A stretch of DNA of 64,000 nt. Origin: an uncultured Opitutales bacterium (GTDB lineage Bacteria > Verrucomicrobiota > Verrucomicrobiia > Opitutales > Intestinicryptomonadaceae). The first letter of the stretch is position 1. Every line of letters starts with the position of its first letter. A program made the position numbers and the translations under genes. Of the stretch, positions 28,226 to 36,688 are shown in pieces. The notes under the pieces are model-generated. The model had not been told where the DNA came from. It made no database searches and saw only the letters and a list, made by a program, of their open reading frames with translations. The stretch lies in the NCBI GenBank assembly GCA_944389175.1, contig CALXLK010000011.1, forward strand, positions 1-64,000, in the 5' to 3' direction.

Positions 28226-29074
28226 TTAAAGACTTAGAAGTATCTCCCTGATTATTTTGCAGGCCAGCGCCGTGGAGGCGCCGCTTTGGTCGTACGTCGG
28301 CGAGAGTTCGTTTACGTCGCAGGCCACTACGTTGCCGGTTTCAGCAACCTTTAAAAGCGCTCTCCTCAACTCTTCAAAGCTCACCCCGCCCGCCTCGGGC
28401 GTGCCGGTGCCGGGAAATTCCGACGGGTCGAGCACGTCGAGATCGACCGTCATATATATGGGTGCCCCGGCTATCTTATCTAGCGCATGCTCTATATTGT
28501 TGAGGTTAAATTTATTCATGAAAACATGGCTCTTGGCCCACTCAAACTCGGGCCTGTCCCCGGATCGAATGCCGAATTGAAATATGCGGGCATCTCCGAG
28601 AATGTCGTGGCAGCGGCGCATCACAGTAGCATGCGAGAGCTTTTGCCCGAGGTATTCGTCGCGCAAGTCGGTGTGCGCGTCGAAATGTATGATGTTTAAT
28701 TCCGGGAACTTTTTCGCCGCAGCCCTGACGGCGCCGAGGCTTACCAGATGTTCGCCTCCGACCATAAACGGCTTCTTGTTTAAGCCCAGTATTTCCGCAG
28801 ACGTATCCTCTATGATCTTGAGGACGGCCTCGGGATTGCCAAAGGGAAACTCGAGATCGCCGAGATCGCACACTTTGATGTCGGACAAATCCTTGTCTTG
28901 ATACGGGCTGTAAGTCTCTATCCCGAAAGATTCCCCCCTTATGGCCTTGGGGGCAAAACGCGTCCCGGGGCGGTAGGATACCGTGCCGTCAAACGGGGCC
29001 CCAAAGAGCACTATTTGGGCGCTTTGCAAATCGGAATCGCACGATATGAAGTCTTGTCTGGCTTTATTCAACAT
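28226..29074 (-). CDS. speB: Agmatinase
   Basis: 282 residues of the ureohydrolase family. Manganese-binding motifs are clear: GGEHLVSLGAVRAA, HFDAHTDLRDEYLG and TVDLDVLDPSEFPGTGTPE. It hydrolyses agmatine to putrescine and urea, which links the arginine decarboxylase to both spermidine branches encoded around it. Its start overlaps the end of speE by 11 bases, so the two are probably coupled in translation. Confidence 0.93.
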   Translation of the reverse strand: MLNKARQDFISCDSDLQSAQIVLFGAPFDGTVSYRPGTRFAPKAIRGESFGIETYSPYQDKDLSDIKVCDLGDLEFPFGNPEAVLKIIEDTSAEILGLNKKPFMVGGEHLVSLGAVRAAAKKFPELNIIHFDAHTDLRDEYLGQKLSHATVMRRCHDILGDARIFQFGIRSGDRPEFEWAKSHVFMNKFNLNNIEHALDKIAGAPIYMTVDLDVLDPSEFPGTGTPEAGGVSFEELRRALLKVAETGNVVACDVNELSPTYDQSGASTALACKIIREILLSL

Positions 29075-29915
29075 CTTTGAGCATCTCCTCTACGTAGGTG
29101 GGCAGCGCAAAAGCGCCGCAGTGAAGGTTTGTGTTGTAATATTTTGTCTTTATCTTTAGCGCGTTCCAGCGCTGCGCGTTCAAGTCTTTAACGGGGTGGT
29201 ACTTCTTCGACGCGAATCCGAAAAGCCAATGCCCGGACGGATAGGTGGGTATGTGGCATTGGTAGACTTTGGCTATCGGAAAACGCCTGTATATGTGCTT
29301 GTGGGCGCGCGCCATAGCAAGGGCGTCGTTTTCGTAAAAGGGGCTCTCGTGCTGGTTGATAAGAATGCCGTTCTTGCGCAGAGCCTTGTTGCAGCTGCCG
29401 AAAAATTCTTTGGTAAAGAGCCCCTCGCCGGGCCCGAACGGGTCGGTGGAATCGACTATTATGAGATCGTAGCAGTTGCTCTTGCCCCGCACAAATTTTA
29501 TGCCGTCTTGGAAGAATAGCTCCACCCGCGGATCGTCGAATCCGCAGGCAGTCTGGGGCAGGAATTCCTTCGAGGCCTTGACTACGTCTTCGTCTATTTC
29601 GACGACGTCGATCTTTTTTATGCTCTTGTAGCGCCCCAGCTCCCTGGCGACGCCGCCGTCGCCGGCGCCAATCACGAGCACGTCGTGCACTCGCGGATGC
29701 ACGGCCATCGCCGTGTGGGTTATCATTTCATGGTATATGTACTCGTCCTTTTCGGTGAGCATCATGACGCCGTCGAGGGCGAGGAAACGCCCAAATTCAG
29801 GAGACTCGAATATGTCTATCTGCTGAAAATCGCTTTCTTTCGAGAAGAGCTGGCGGCTGACCTTTATAGAAAAGTTGACGTTCGGCGTGTGTTTTTCCGT
29901 AAACCAGAGTTCCAT
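29064..29915 (-). CDS. speE: Spermidine synthase (aminopropyltransferase)
   Basis: 283 residues from ATG 29915; MELWFTEKHTPNVNFSIKV is the typical N-terminus, and this start is two bases after the upstream stop. Motifs include LDGVMMLTEKDEYIYHEMI, VLVIGAGDGGVARELGRY (S-adenosyl binding) and VDSTDPFGPGEGLFTKEFF. It transfers an aminopropyl group from decarboxylated S-adenosylmethionine to putrescine. Present with its substrate-making partner speD in the same operon. Confidence 0.93.
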   Translation of the reverse strand: MELWFTEKHTPNVNFSIKVSRQLFSKESDFQQIDIFESPEFGRFLALDGVMMLTEKDEYIYHEMITHTAMAVHPRVHDVLVIGAGDGGVARELGRYKSIKKIDVVEIDEDVVKASKEFLPQTACGFDDPRVELFFQDGIKFVRGKSNCYDLIIVDSTDPFGPGEGLFTKEFFGSCNKALRKNGILINQHESPFYENDALAMARAHKHIYRRFPIAKVYQCHIPTYPSGHWLFGFASKKYHPVKDLNAQRWNALKIKTKYYNTNLHCGAFALPTYVEEMLKDVE

Positions 29916-29917
29916 TT

Positions 29918-31372
29918 CTATTTCTCCTTTAGCACGTTTAACTTCGACACGGAAATATCCTCGGTGCCCGTCATAGAGCATCCTTTCGACTTGGCGTATT
30001 TTATGTATTCTATTATCTCCTCAGTGACAACTTCGCCCGCGGCTAAAATCGGAATCCCCGGCGGGTAGCACATTACGACTTCGCAGCAGACGCGCCCCAG
30101 CGCCTTTGAAAGCGGCACTTGCTCCTTTTGCCCGTAGAAGGCCTCCTGCGGCGAAAGGGCGACCTTCGGGCTTATGAATTCTTTGGAAAAGGCCTTCGAC
30201 TTTGAGCGGCGCCTCGACGTGCGAATTTGAGCCAGCGCGCTGACGAGCCTTTCTATGTCGCACTCGCGGTCTCCCACCGACAGGTAGGCCAGTATGTTGG
30301 CCAAGTCGCCGAATTCGATTTGAATGTCGTATTCGTCGCGCAGCATGTCGTAGACTTCTATGCCGGCTATGCCCGCGCCAAGCGTGTATACGGAGAGCTT
30401 TGTGATGTCGAAATCGAAGACGTCCTTGCCGTCGATTAGCTCTCTCGAGTAGGCCCAGTAGTCGCCTATGGAGTTTATTTCAGACCTCGCGTATTCGGCC
30501 AATTGGCAAACCTTGGCAAAAATTTCGGCCCCGTGTATTGAAAGCTCCCTGCGCGACAAATCGAGACTCGACATTAGCAGGTACGAGGCGCTTGTCGTCT
30601 GCGACAAGTTTATTATCTGGCGCATGTAGCCCTTGTTTATGGCTTTTCCCGCGAGTAAAATCGAGCTTTGCGTGAGGCTTCCTCCGGACTTGTGCATGCT
30701 TACCGCGGCCAAGTCTGCGCCCGCTTTCATCGCCGATACGGGCATGTCTTTGCCGAAATAAAAATGGGCGCCGTGGGCTTCGTCCACCAATACGAGCATG
30801 TTTTTTGAATGCGCCATCTTCACTATTTTTTTCAGGTCTGAGCATATGCCGTAGTAGGTGGGGTTGTTTACAAGCACGGCCTTTGCGTCGGGGTTTTGCC
30901 TTATTGCTTTTTTTAAGTCGCCGACAGACATGCCGAGGGCTATGCCGAGCTTGGAATCGACTGCCGGATTCACATAGACGGGCACCGCTCCGCACAAAAC
31001 AAGCGCGTTTATTGCGCTTCTGTGGACGTTGCGCGGCAGTATTATCTTGTCTCCGCGCTTGCACGCGTACAGGACCATGCTCTGGACGGCGCTCGTCGTG
31101 CCGTTTACCATGAAGAATGAGTGCGCGGCGCCGAAGGCCTCGGCCGCCAGCTGCTGGGCCTGCTCTATGACCGACACGGGGTGGCAGAGATTGTCAAGCG
31201 GCTTCATCGAATTGACGTCGATAGACAGGCACTGCTTACCCAGAAATTCGGCCAGTTTCGGGTTCCCGCGCCCGCGCTTGTGGCCGGGGACGTCGAATGG
31301 GACTACGCGCATCTGCCTGAAACGGAGCATCGCCTCGTACAGCGGCGCCCTTGAAAAGTCGGGTCTTTTCAT
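29918..31372 (-). CDS. Arginine (Orn/Lys/Arg-type) decarboxylase
   Basis: 484 residues of the aspartate-aminotransferase-fold decarboxylases (Bacillus SpeA type), not the E. coli SpeA fold. The start has VPFDVPGHKRGRGNP, then LVDEAHGAHFYFG and the PLP lysine in VSMHKSGGSLTQSS; the C-terminal part has YPPGIPILAAGEVVTEEII. With agmatinase in the operon, arginine is the most likely substrate; lysine or ornithine cannot be excluded from sequence. It starts one base after speD's stop and lies two bases before speE. Confidence 0.88.
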   Translation of the reverse strand: MKRPDFSRAPLYEAMLRFRQMRVVPFDVPGHKRGRGNPKLAEFLGKQCLSIDVNSMKPLDNLCHPVSVIEQAQQLAAEAFGAAHSFFMVNGTTSAVQSMVLYACKRGDKIILPRNVHRSAINALVLCGAVPVYVNPAVDSKLGIALGMSVGDLKKAIRQNPDAKAVLVNNPTYYGICSDLKKIVKMAHSKNMLVLVDEAHGAHFYFGKDMPVSAMKAGADLAAVSMHKSGGSLTQSSILLAGKAINKGYMRQIINLSQTTSASYLLMSSLDLSRRELSIHGAEIFAKVCQLAEYARSEINSIGDYWAYSRELIDGKDVFDFDITKLSVYTLGAGIAGIEVYDMLRDEYDIQIEFGDLANILAYLSVGDRECDIERLVSALAQIRTSRRRSKSKAFSKEFISPKVALSPQEAFYGQKEQVPLSKALGRVCCEVVMCYPPGIPILAAGEVVTEEIIEYIKYAKSKGCSMTGTEDISVSKLNVLKEK

Positions 31373-31373
31373 C

Positions 31374-32138
31374 TTAGTATATGTTTTTGCCGCTGTATAT
31401 TTCGAGCATCTCGCGCCTGAGGCTCGAACTTATCTTCGCGCGTTCGTTTTCGGGAAGGTCGTTTGGATCAATCTGGAAGAGGTAGTTCTGCAGGTCAAAA
31501 TCCTTTATGAGCATGCGCGTGTGAAAGATGTTGGCCTGGTAGACGTTAATGTCGACCGCGTCGTAGCGGGCGAGCGTCTTTTTATCGAGATAGTCTTGTA
31601 TCGAGCTTATGCGGTGGTCTATGAAAAGCTTTTTGCCTACTATGTTTCGGGTAAATCCCCTGACGCGGTAGTCCATTGTTATGATGTCCGAACTGAAACT
31701 GGCTATCAGATATTCGAGCGTGGAAAGCGGGGTGATTTCGCCGCAGGTCGCCACGTCTATATCTACCCTGAAAGTGGCTATGCACGTGTCGGGGTGGTAT
31801 TCTGGATAGGTGTGCACGGTTATGTGGCTTTTATCAAGGTGCGCTGCAATATCTTCTCCGCGGCGGCTGGGGCCGGCGGCGTTGTCCGATATCAGGAACG
31901 TCACCGATGCGCCTTGCGGGTCGTAGTCTTGCTTCGACAAGCTTATGACTTTGGCCCCTATCTGCTGGGTCAACTCCGACATGATTCCGGTAATTCTATC
32001 CGAATTGTACTGGCTGTCGACGTATTCGATGTAATTTTTTTGCTCTCTGGGCGTTTTCGCGTAGCATATGTCGTAGAGGTTAAAGCTCAGAGATTTTGTC
32101 AGGTTATTGAAACCGTGAAGCTTTAGTTTTTTTTCCAT
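31374..32138 (-). CDS. speD: S-adenosylmethionine decarboxylase proenzyme
   Basis: 254 residues from ATG 32138; MEKKLKLHGFNNLTKSLSF matches the E. coli-type enzyme, so longer frames are rejected. The self-cleavage site is the Lys-Ser pair in HLDKSHITVHTYPEYHPD, which yields the pyruvoyl group. Other conserved parts are DYDPQGASVTFL, TCGEITPLSTLEYLI and MDYRVRGFTRNIVGKKLFI. It supplies the aminopropyl donor for spermidine synthase. First gene of the operon, downstream of an unusual leader region. Confidence 0.93.
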   Translation of the reverse strand: MEKKLKLHGFNNLTKSLSFNLYDICYAKTPREQKNYIEYVDSQYNSDRITGIMSELTQQIGAKVISLSKQDYDPQGASVTFLISDNAAGPSRRGEDIAAHLDKSHITVHTYPEYHPDTCIATFRVDIDVATCGEITPLSTLEYLIASFSSDIITMDYRVRGFTRNIVGKKLFIDHRISSIQDYLDKKTLARYDAVDINVYQANIFHTRMLIKDFDLQNYLFQIDPNDLPENERAKISSSLRREMLEIYSGKNIY

Positions 32139-32266
32139 TCCCGGAAATGTAAAATATAAAATTGTGTGATTAGACGGACTCCGAATGCGGATATGCCGCG
32201 TCCCGGCCGTTACTGATATTTTACATAAACCGCGCTCGTTGCGGTTTAAGGTGCGGAGGTAAAACA

Positions 32267-32323
32267 ATGCCCGCCAAACTGCGCCCTATCCAAGGCGCCT
32301 TTTATAAGGAATGCGAATTTTAG
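32267..32323 (+). CDS. Possible 18-residue small ORF with strong ribosome-binding site
   Basis: A GGAGGT at 32255-32260 stands six bases before ATG 32267, which opens an 18-codon frame (MPAKLRPIQGAFYKECEF) ending at TAG 32321-32323, just before a structured segment. It is divergent to speD. The ribosome-binding site is better than that of many real genes here, but the frame is tiny and could be chance. Confidence 0.3.
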   Translation: MPAKLRPIQGAFYKECEF

Positions 32324-32448
32324 GCCGTGCGAGGTGTCTACAGACTGCACGGCTCCAGTGTGTACTGGGAAGTCCAATAAACAACATGCGAGGCCGACAT
32401 ATCGGCAAAGACATGCTTTATGCTATTTGGCATAATGACTTCCAGTAC
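32324..32448. ncRNA. Structured non-coding segment upstream of speD
   Basis: Base pairing suggests a hairpin (GCCGTGC 32324-32330 with GCACGGC 32347-32353), then a long closing helix (GTACTGGGAAGTC 32362-32374 with GACTTCCAGTAC 32437-32448, one bulge). The latter encloses a three-way junction: a stem 32383-32388/32412-32417 topped by GCCGA/TCGGC (32393-32397/32402-32406), and a hairpin TTATGC/GCATAA (32418-32423/32430-32435). It matches no riboswitch class I can recall. The strand is unknown: minus would make it part of the polyamine operon leader, plus an independent RNA. Confidence 0.4.
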
Positions 32449-32467
32449 CTTTCTTCCTTGATTGTTA

Positions 32468-32498
32468 AAAAAAATAGAGAGGCAACCTGCCTCTCTCA
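32468..32498 (-). terminator. Minus-strand hairpin with T-run in the polyamine leader
   Basis: AGAGAGGCA (32476-32484) pairs with TGCCTCTCT (32488-32496). Read on the minus strand, it is followed by ATTTTTTTT, so it has terminator form. It lies between a possible promoter (TTGACA on the minus strand at 32542-32537) and speD. This could be an attenuator or the end of an unrelated transcript. Confidence 0.55.
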
Positions 32499-32916
32499 AA
32501 AACATTGTGCCTATAAAGACGACACGCCGGCTTTTCTGTCAAGATAATTTTTGTATTTTTTGTTCCCGTCTTTTTTTAGGACAGTGCCAAGTATGGCATT
32601 GGATAACTGCTTTATTGCTTTTGTTATTTTTGTCCTTTTTCGCGTTAAGCTCCTCTTTTTTTAGCGCCGATTGCCAAACTTTAAACTTACAGGGCAGCAT
32701 ACATTATGTCTCTTTACAGGGCGCCGACAAAATTTTTGCCTTCGGTCTGTCCCATATTACTGCATTTTTCCCTTTTTATCTCTTATTTCTCCTTTTGATT
32801 CCTTTATTGGCGCAATTCATACACGCATAGGTGTTCTAAGCGCATGCCGCCGGCGCGTACATGTCGGCAAATAGCGAACTCTTTCTTCTTTCTTCATCCT
32901 TTCCCCAATCGGGAGA
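32499..32916. other. Gene-free stretch upstream of the polyamine leader
   Basis: About 420 T-rich bases with no supported gene on either strand. On the minus strand a TTGACA (32542-32537) with TCTTTA 17 bases on may be a weak promoter towards speD. Confidence 0.4.
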
Positions 32917-32954
32917 CAAAAAATGGCCGCAGGTATCTTCCGTGCGGCCATTTT
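32917..32954 (-). terminator. Terminator of the GDP-fucose synthase gene
   Basis: Perfect 12-bp arms, AAAATGGCCGCA (32920-32931) and TGCGGCCATTTT (32943-32954), followed on the minus strand by a T-run. It lies 12 bases after the gene's stop codon. Confidence 0.85.
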
Positions 32955-32966
32955 CTTTATCGGTTG

Positions 32967-33920
32967 CTACATTCTAATTGTGCCGTTTGCCATTTCCTCG
33001 AGAAAACATTTGTAGGCGTTTGCCACGCCCGAGACAATGTCGTATTTTGGCTTCCAGCCCGTGGAGCGCAAAAGGGTCGTATCGCAAAGTTTTCGCGGGG
33101 TGCCGTCGGGCTTTGTGGTGTCCTGGACTATTTTGCCCTTGAAGCCTACAGTCTTTGCCACTATTTCGGCAAGCCCCCTGATGCTTATTTCTTCGCCGCT
33201 GCCCAGGTTAACCAAGTCGGGCGGGTTGTCCATTTCCAAGAGGTGAACACACGCATCGGCGAGGTCGTCGACGTGCAGAAATTCGCGCAGCGGTTTTCCC
33301 GTACCCCATAGCACGACTTCGCTTGCGCCGTTTTGCGCCGCTTCGTGGAATCTGCGTATTAGCGCGGGGAGGACGTGCGAGTTCTTCTCGTGGTAGTTGT
33401 CGCCAGGGCCGTAGAGGTTTGTGGGCATGCCGCTGTGGTAGCAAAGCCCGTATTGTTGGCGGTAGTATTGGCACATCTTAAGTCCCGCAATTTTTGCTAT
33501 GGCGTACGCCTCGTTTGTCTTTTCAAGCGGGCTTGTAAGCAGGGCGCTTTCGGGGATTGGCTGGGGCGCCATTCTCGGATATATGCATGTGCTGCCGAGG
33601 TAGAGAAGGCGCTTGACGCCCGCCATGCGCGCCGCGCGTATGGTATTTAGGGCTATGGCGAGGTTTATTTCTATGAACTGCGCCGGATATGTATTGTTGG
33701 CGTATATGCCGCCGACTTTCGCCGCGGCAATCACCGCCACGTCGGGCCTTTGCTCCTGGAAAAATTCCTCCGTCTGAGCCTGGTTTGTCAGGTCGAGCTC
33801 CTTGTGCGTGCGGAGGGCGAAGTTTTCATAGCCGTTTGCCCTTAGAGCCCGCACTATGGCTGAACCCACCATGCCGCAGTGCCCGGCGACGTATATTTTA
33901 TCTTTCTTGTCCATCTTCAA
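32967..33920 (-). CDS. fcl: GDP-L-fucose synthase
   Basis: 317 residues of the extended SDR family. N-terminal [19 protein letters not shown] is the NADP-binding turn (GxxGxxG); SACTIYP-like [18 protein letters not shown] and the YxxxK in [18 protein letters not shown] are the catalytic elements; [20 protein letters not shown] is typical of Fcl. It converts GDP-4-keto-6-deoxymannose to GDP-L-fucose. The dehydratase that makes its substrate (gmd) is not in this window, although ManC, which makes GDP-mannose, is 1.4 kb away on the same strand. Confidence 0.92.
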   Translation of the reverse strand: MKMDKKDKIYVAGHCGMVGSAIVRALRANGYENFALRTHKELDLTNQAQTEEFFQEQRPDVAVIAAAKVGGIYANNTYPAQFIEINLAIALNTIRAARMAGVKRLLYLGSTCIYPRMAPQPIPESALLTSPLEKTNEAYAIAKIAGLKMCQYYRQQYGLCYHSGMPTNLYGPGDNYHEKNSHVLPALIRRFHEAAQNGASEVVLWGTGKPLREFLHVDDLADACVHLLEMDNPPDLVNLGSGEEISIRGLAEIVAKTVGFKGKIVQDTTKPDGTPRKLCDTTLLRSTGWKPKYDIVSGVANAYKCFLEEMANGTIRM

Positions 33921-34106
33921 TTGCGTTAATTTTCCAGAGACTAATTTGTTTTTTGGGTATATTTCAATAATTTTTTATTTTCAAAGCGCGCGCCTATTGC
34001 CGTGCCCCGCGCCTACCGGACTGCTCCAAGCGCATCGACACCCGTCAGACGATGTTTCCCATGAGGGGCTTGCTCGTGGTAGCTCATGCGTCTGGCGCCG
34101 TGGGCC

Positions 34107-35246
34107 TTAATACATTTCTCCGTATAGGAATTCCGCCAGCCTCTTTGCGGCGTCGGCGCTAAAATACGTGCGAGAGGCGGCCGTGTTCGAGGCCATCTGC
34201 GGCTGAGTTTCGGGATTCAAGAACTTTTGGACGGCGTCGTCTATTTCTTCGGGGTCGCATATGGCGATGCCTGCGCCGAATTTTTTGCATATCATATGCG
34301 CGTTAGTCCGGTCGGGCCCTATATAGACTATAGGCAGACCGAACGAAGTGTATCCTGAAAACTTGCTCGGCGACACCACTCCGGCGAGCTCTTCGTTGAG
34401 CAAGACTATCCCCCAGTCAAAGCCCTTTTCCTTGTAAAATTTTCCCAGATCTTCGTACTTTTCAATAAATGAGTACGATTTAAACTGCGCATTGGCGGCG
34501 TCTGCTATTTTTTTTAGTCGCGCGGGCGCGTCCTTTGTGCGCCCGCAGTATGAGAGCGTTACTTTTGTTTTCTCTGAAAGGCGGGCGAGCAGCTTTTCTA
34601 GAATATCTGTTTTATGTGATCTGCCGAGAGTGCCCGCGTACAGGAACGATATCTGGTCGACGGAGGCTTTTTTCTTGGCCAGATCCAGCGGTTCGACTTC
34701 GTTGAGAGCGAATGTCGGGCATACGAAAGCCTGCAGGCGCCCCCGGGAGCGCTCTCTGATGAGATCTCCCATGTTTTCGTCGAGGCAGACGGCTTTCGCC
34801 GCCCATGGAAGCAGCGCGGCGTCGAGTTTGTCAAACAGGCTCCATATTTTGTTTTGAAGCGTTCCTTTTTGAGTGGAACGCGCGCCGAAAACCGGATGGT
34901 AGTCCATTATCCACGGATATACCCTCGCCCCAAACAGCTTCCCCCAGAAGAGGTAAGTCATTTGTATAAGCGGCGGCGACGTCCTGACAAATACTATATC
35001 TGGCCTGTACAGAAACAGCTTTATCGGCGCGCTAACATGCATCCAGAGCAGGTTTGCAATGCGGCGCCAAGCGGTGCCACCGTTTATTCTTTTGTGGAAG
35101 AGTCCGCCGGCGATGTCGCAGTGGAAGTCTTTTCCGTTTTTTTGCGCCAGCTTTTTAAGACACTGCCTTGTTTTTCCCCATAAAAAGTCGCCCTTTGCCG
35201 ATACGGGGTCATTGTCGGAATATTCGTATATGTAAAGTAGTTTCAT
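34107..35246 (-). CDS. Glycosyltransferase, family 4-like
   Basis: 379 residues from ATG 35246 (MKLLYIYEYSDNDPVSAKGD); an upstream in-frame extension lacks family features. It has the GT-B fold: an N-terminal part with DIVFVRTSPPLIQMTYLFW, and a C-terminal nucleotide-sugar domain with ISFLYAGTLGRSHKTDILEK, KVTLSYCGRTKDAPARLKKI and VSPSKFSGYTSFGLPIVYIG (the usual E-x-x-P-x-K part is modified). It probably adds a sugar to a surface polysaccharide. Grouped with manC and fcl on the minus strand. Confidence 0.8.
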   Translation of the reverse strand: MKLLYIYEYSDNDPVSAKGDFLWGKTRQCLKKLAQKNGKDFHCDIAGGLFHKRINGGTAWRRIANLLWMHVSAPIKLFLYRPDIVFVRTSPPLIQMTYLFWGKLFGARVYPWIMDYHPVFGARSTQKGTLQNKIWSLFDKLDAALLPWAAKAVCLDENMGDLIRERSRGRLQAFVCPTFALNEVEPLDLAKKKASVDQISFLYAGTLGRSHKTDILEKLLARLSEKTKVTLSYCGRTKDAPARLKKIADAANAQFKSYSFIEKYEDLGKFYKEKGFDWGIVLLNEELAGVVSPSKFSGYTSFGLPIVYIGPDRTNAHMICKKFGAGIAICDPEEIDDAVQKFLNPETQPQMASNTAASRTYFSADAAKRLAEFLYGEMY

Positions 35247-35338
35247 TCGTTTTTTATTCTTGTATGTCCCCCTTATCCTCGCCGCCGCAGGCTTGCTTAA
35301 GGCGGGGTTTTGAAGCGGGGCTTCTGAAAGTTCGCATT

Positions 35339-36688
35339 TCATTGCAACGGATAGCGGACAACGTCGGCCTCGGATATGTCAGAGCCTATTTGAACCTCTA
35401 TTATGCGGAGGTCTTTGACGGCCTTTATGGCGTGCTTCTGGCCGGCCCTGACGGCAACGGTGTCCCCAATTGAAAAATCGGATACTTTTGAGTCTATGAT
35501 TATCTTCCCGTGCCCGCCGGTACAAGTCCATATCTCGTCGCGCAACTTGTGCGATTGGTAGCTAAGCATGGCGCCGTCGGAAAATTTTAGCGACTTGGTG
35601 AGCGTTTTCGTGCCGTCGGGGAGCGTCTGCATTTCCAGCACCGTGTATTCCCCCCAGCGGCGTTCCTCATACATCGGGTATCTTTCGAGCTTTTCGACGC
35701 ACTCTTTTATGGCTGCGCTTTTCGACTTGTCCCCGACGAATATGCCGTCGGGAGAGGCCGCTATGACGGCGTTTTTTACGCCCATGCAAACCACCGGCAC
35801 GGATAGCTCGTTTATTATGTTTGTGTTCTCTGTCGATTTGTCGGCGACCACTTTGCCTATGCAGTTTTGCCCGATTTCCCGGCAGAGGCTTTCCCATGTG
35901 CCCAGATCGCTCCACAGCCCGTCGAACTTTACAACGCGCACAGATTTTGCTTTTTCTACAACTTCGTAGTCGAAGCTGATTTTCGGAAGACTGCCGTATT
36001 GGGCCAATACGTCGTCGTATTGGCCGGCTTTTATGTATTTGCCCGCGACGGCGTCAATGTATCCGAGTTTGAAGGCAAAGACGCCGCCGTTCCAGAGCGC
36101 CCCGCAGCTTATATATTCGGCGGCCTTGTCTTTTGCGGGCTTCTCGGCAAAATTGGCGACCCTTCGCGAGGCGCGGTCGTAGGGGGCGTTTTTGTCGGGA
36201 ATTATGTATCCGAATTTCGTCGATGGGCCGTCGGGCTTTATGCCCATTAAAACAATGTCGGCTTGTGTGTGTTTGAGCTCTTCGACCATGGTTTTTATGG
36301 CGTCGAAGTATTTAGTCTCGGTGTAGGGGTCTATCGGCATGACGACAACCGTCGTGTCGCCCGTACACCCTTTGCAAAGCTTGAGATATTGGCCTGCCAG
36401 GGCTATTGCCGGGAAGGTGTCGCGGCGTTCGGGTTCGGCGATTATCTCCACTCCGCCGCCAAGCTGGTTTATTAGCGGATCCCTCTGCGCCAAACTGGTG
36501 ACAATGGACAGATGAACCGGGAGTTTGGATTCTCTTATCTGGCGGTATATTCTTTGCACCATAGATTCTTTCCCGCCTCCGGGCGCGTCTAGCAGTTTCA
36601 AAAACTGTTTTGATCTGACGCCGTTGGAGAGCGGCCACAGCCGAGTGCCCGAGCCTCCGGATAGCAATACCATCTCAACCTTGTCCAT
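35339..36688 (-). CDS. manC: Mannose-1-phosphate guanylyltransferase / mannose-6-phosphate isomerase
   Basis: 449 residues. The nucleotidyltransferase domain starts EMVLLSGGSGTRLWPLSNGV with SKQFLKLL, and has VVMPIDPYTET and FAEKPAKDKAAEYI; the C-terminal cupin (about 330-449) has YEERRWGEYTVLEMQ, SYQSHKLRDEIWTCTGG and GDTVAVRAGQKHAIKAV. It makes GDP-mannose, the precursor of GDP-fucose. The distance to the downstream glycosyltransferase is 92 bases, so they may share a transcript. Confidence 0.9.
   Translation of the reverse strand: MDKVEMVLLSGGSGTRLWPLSNGVRSKQFLKLLDAPGGGKESMVQRIYRQIRESKLPVHLSIVTSLAQRDPLINQLGGGVEIIAEPERRDTFPAIALAGQYLKLCKGCTGDTTVVVMPIDPYTETKYFDAIKTMVEELKHTQADIVLMGIKPDGPSTKFGYIIPDKNAPYDRASRRVANFAEKPAKDKAAEYISCGALWNGGVFAFKLGYIDAVAGKYIKAGQYDDVLAQYGSLPKISFDYEVVEKAKSVRVVKFDGLWSDLGTWESLCREIGQNCIGKVVADKSTENTNIINELSVPVVCMGVKNAVIAASPDGIFVGDKSKSAAIKECVEKLERYPMYEERRWGEYTVLEMQTLPDGTKTLTKSLKFSDGAMLSYQSHKLRDEIWTCTGGHGKIIIDSKVSDFSIGDTVAVRAGQKHAIKAVKDLRIIEVQIGSDISEADVVRYPLQ

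Noticed and set aside
31029-32126. Long plus-strand frame opposite speD and the arginine decarboxylase
   Set aside because: It is an antisense shadow of strongly conserved genes, with no start signal or domain.
32139-32267. Longer speD frame starting at 32267
   Set aside because: Extra residues do not belong to the family; the conserved N-terminus begins at ATG 32138.
32324-32448. Known riboswitch (SAM-I, TPP, c-di-GMP, guanidine) or 6S RNA upstream of speD
   Set aside because: The conserved core sequences of these classes are not present, so I report only an unassigned structure.
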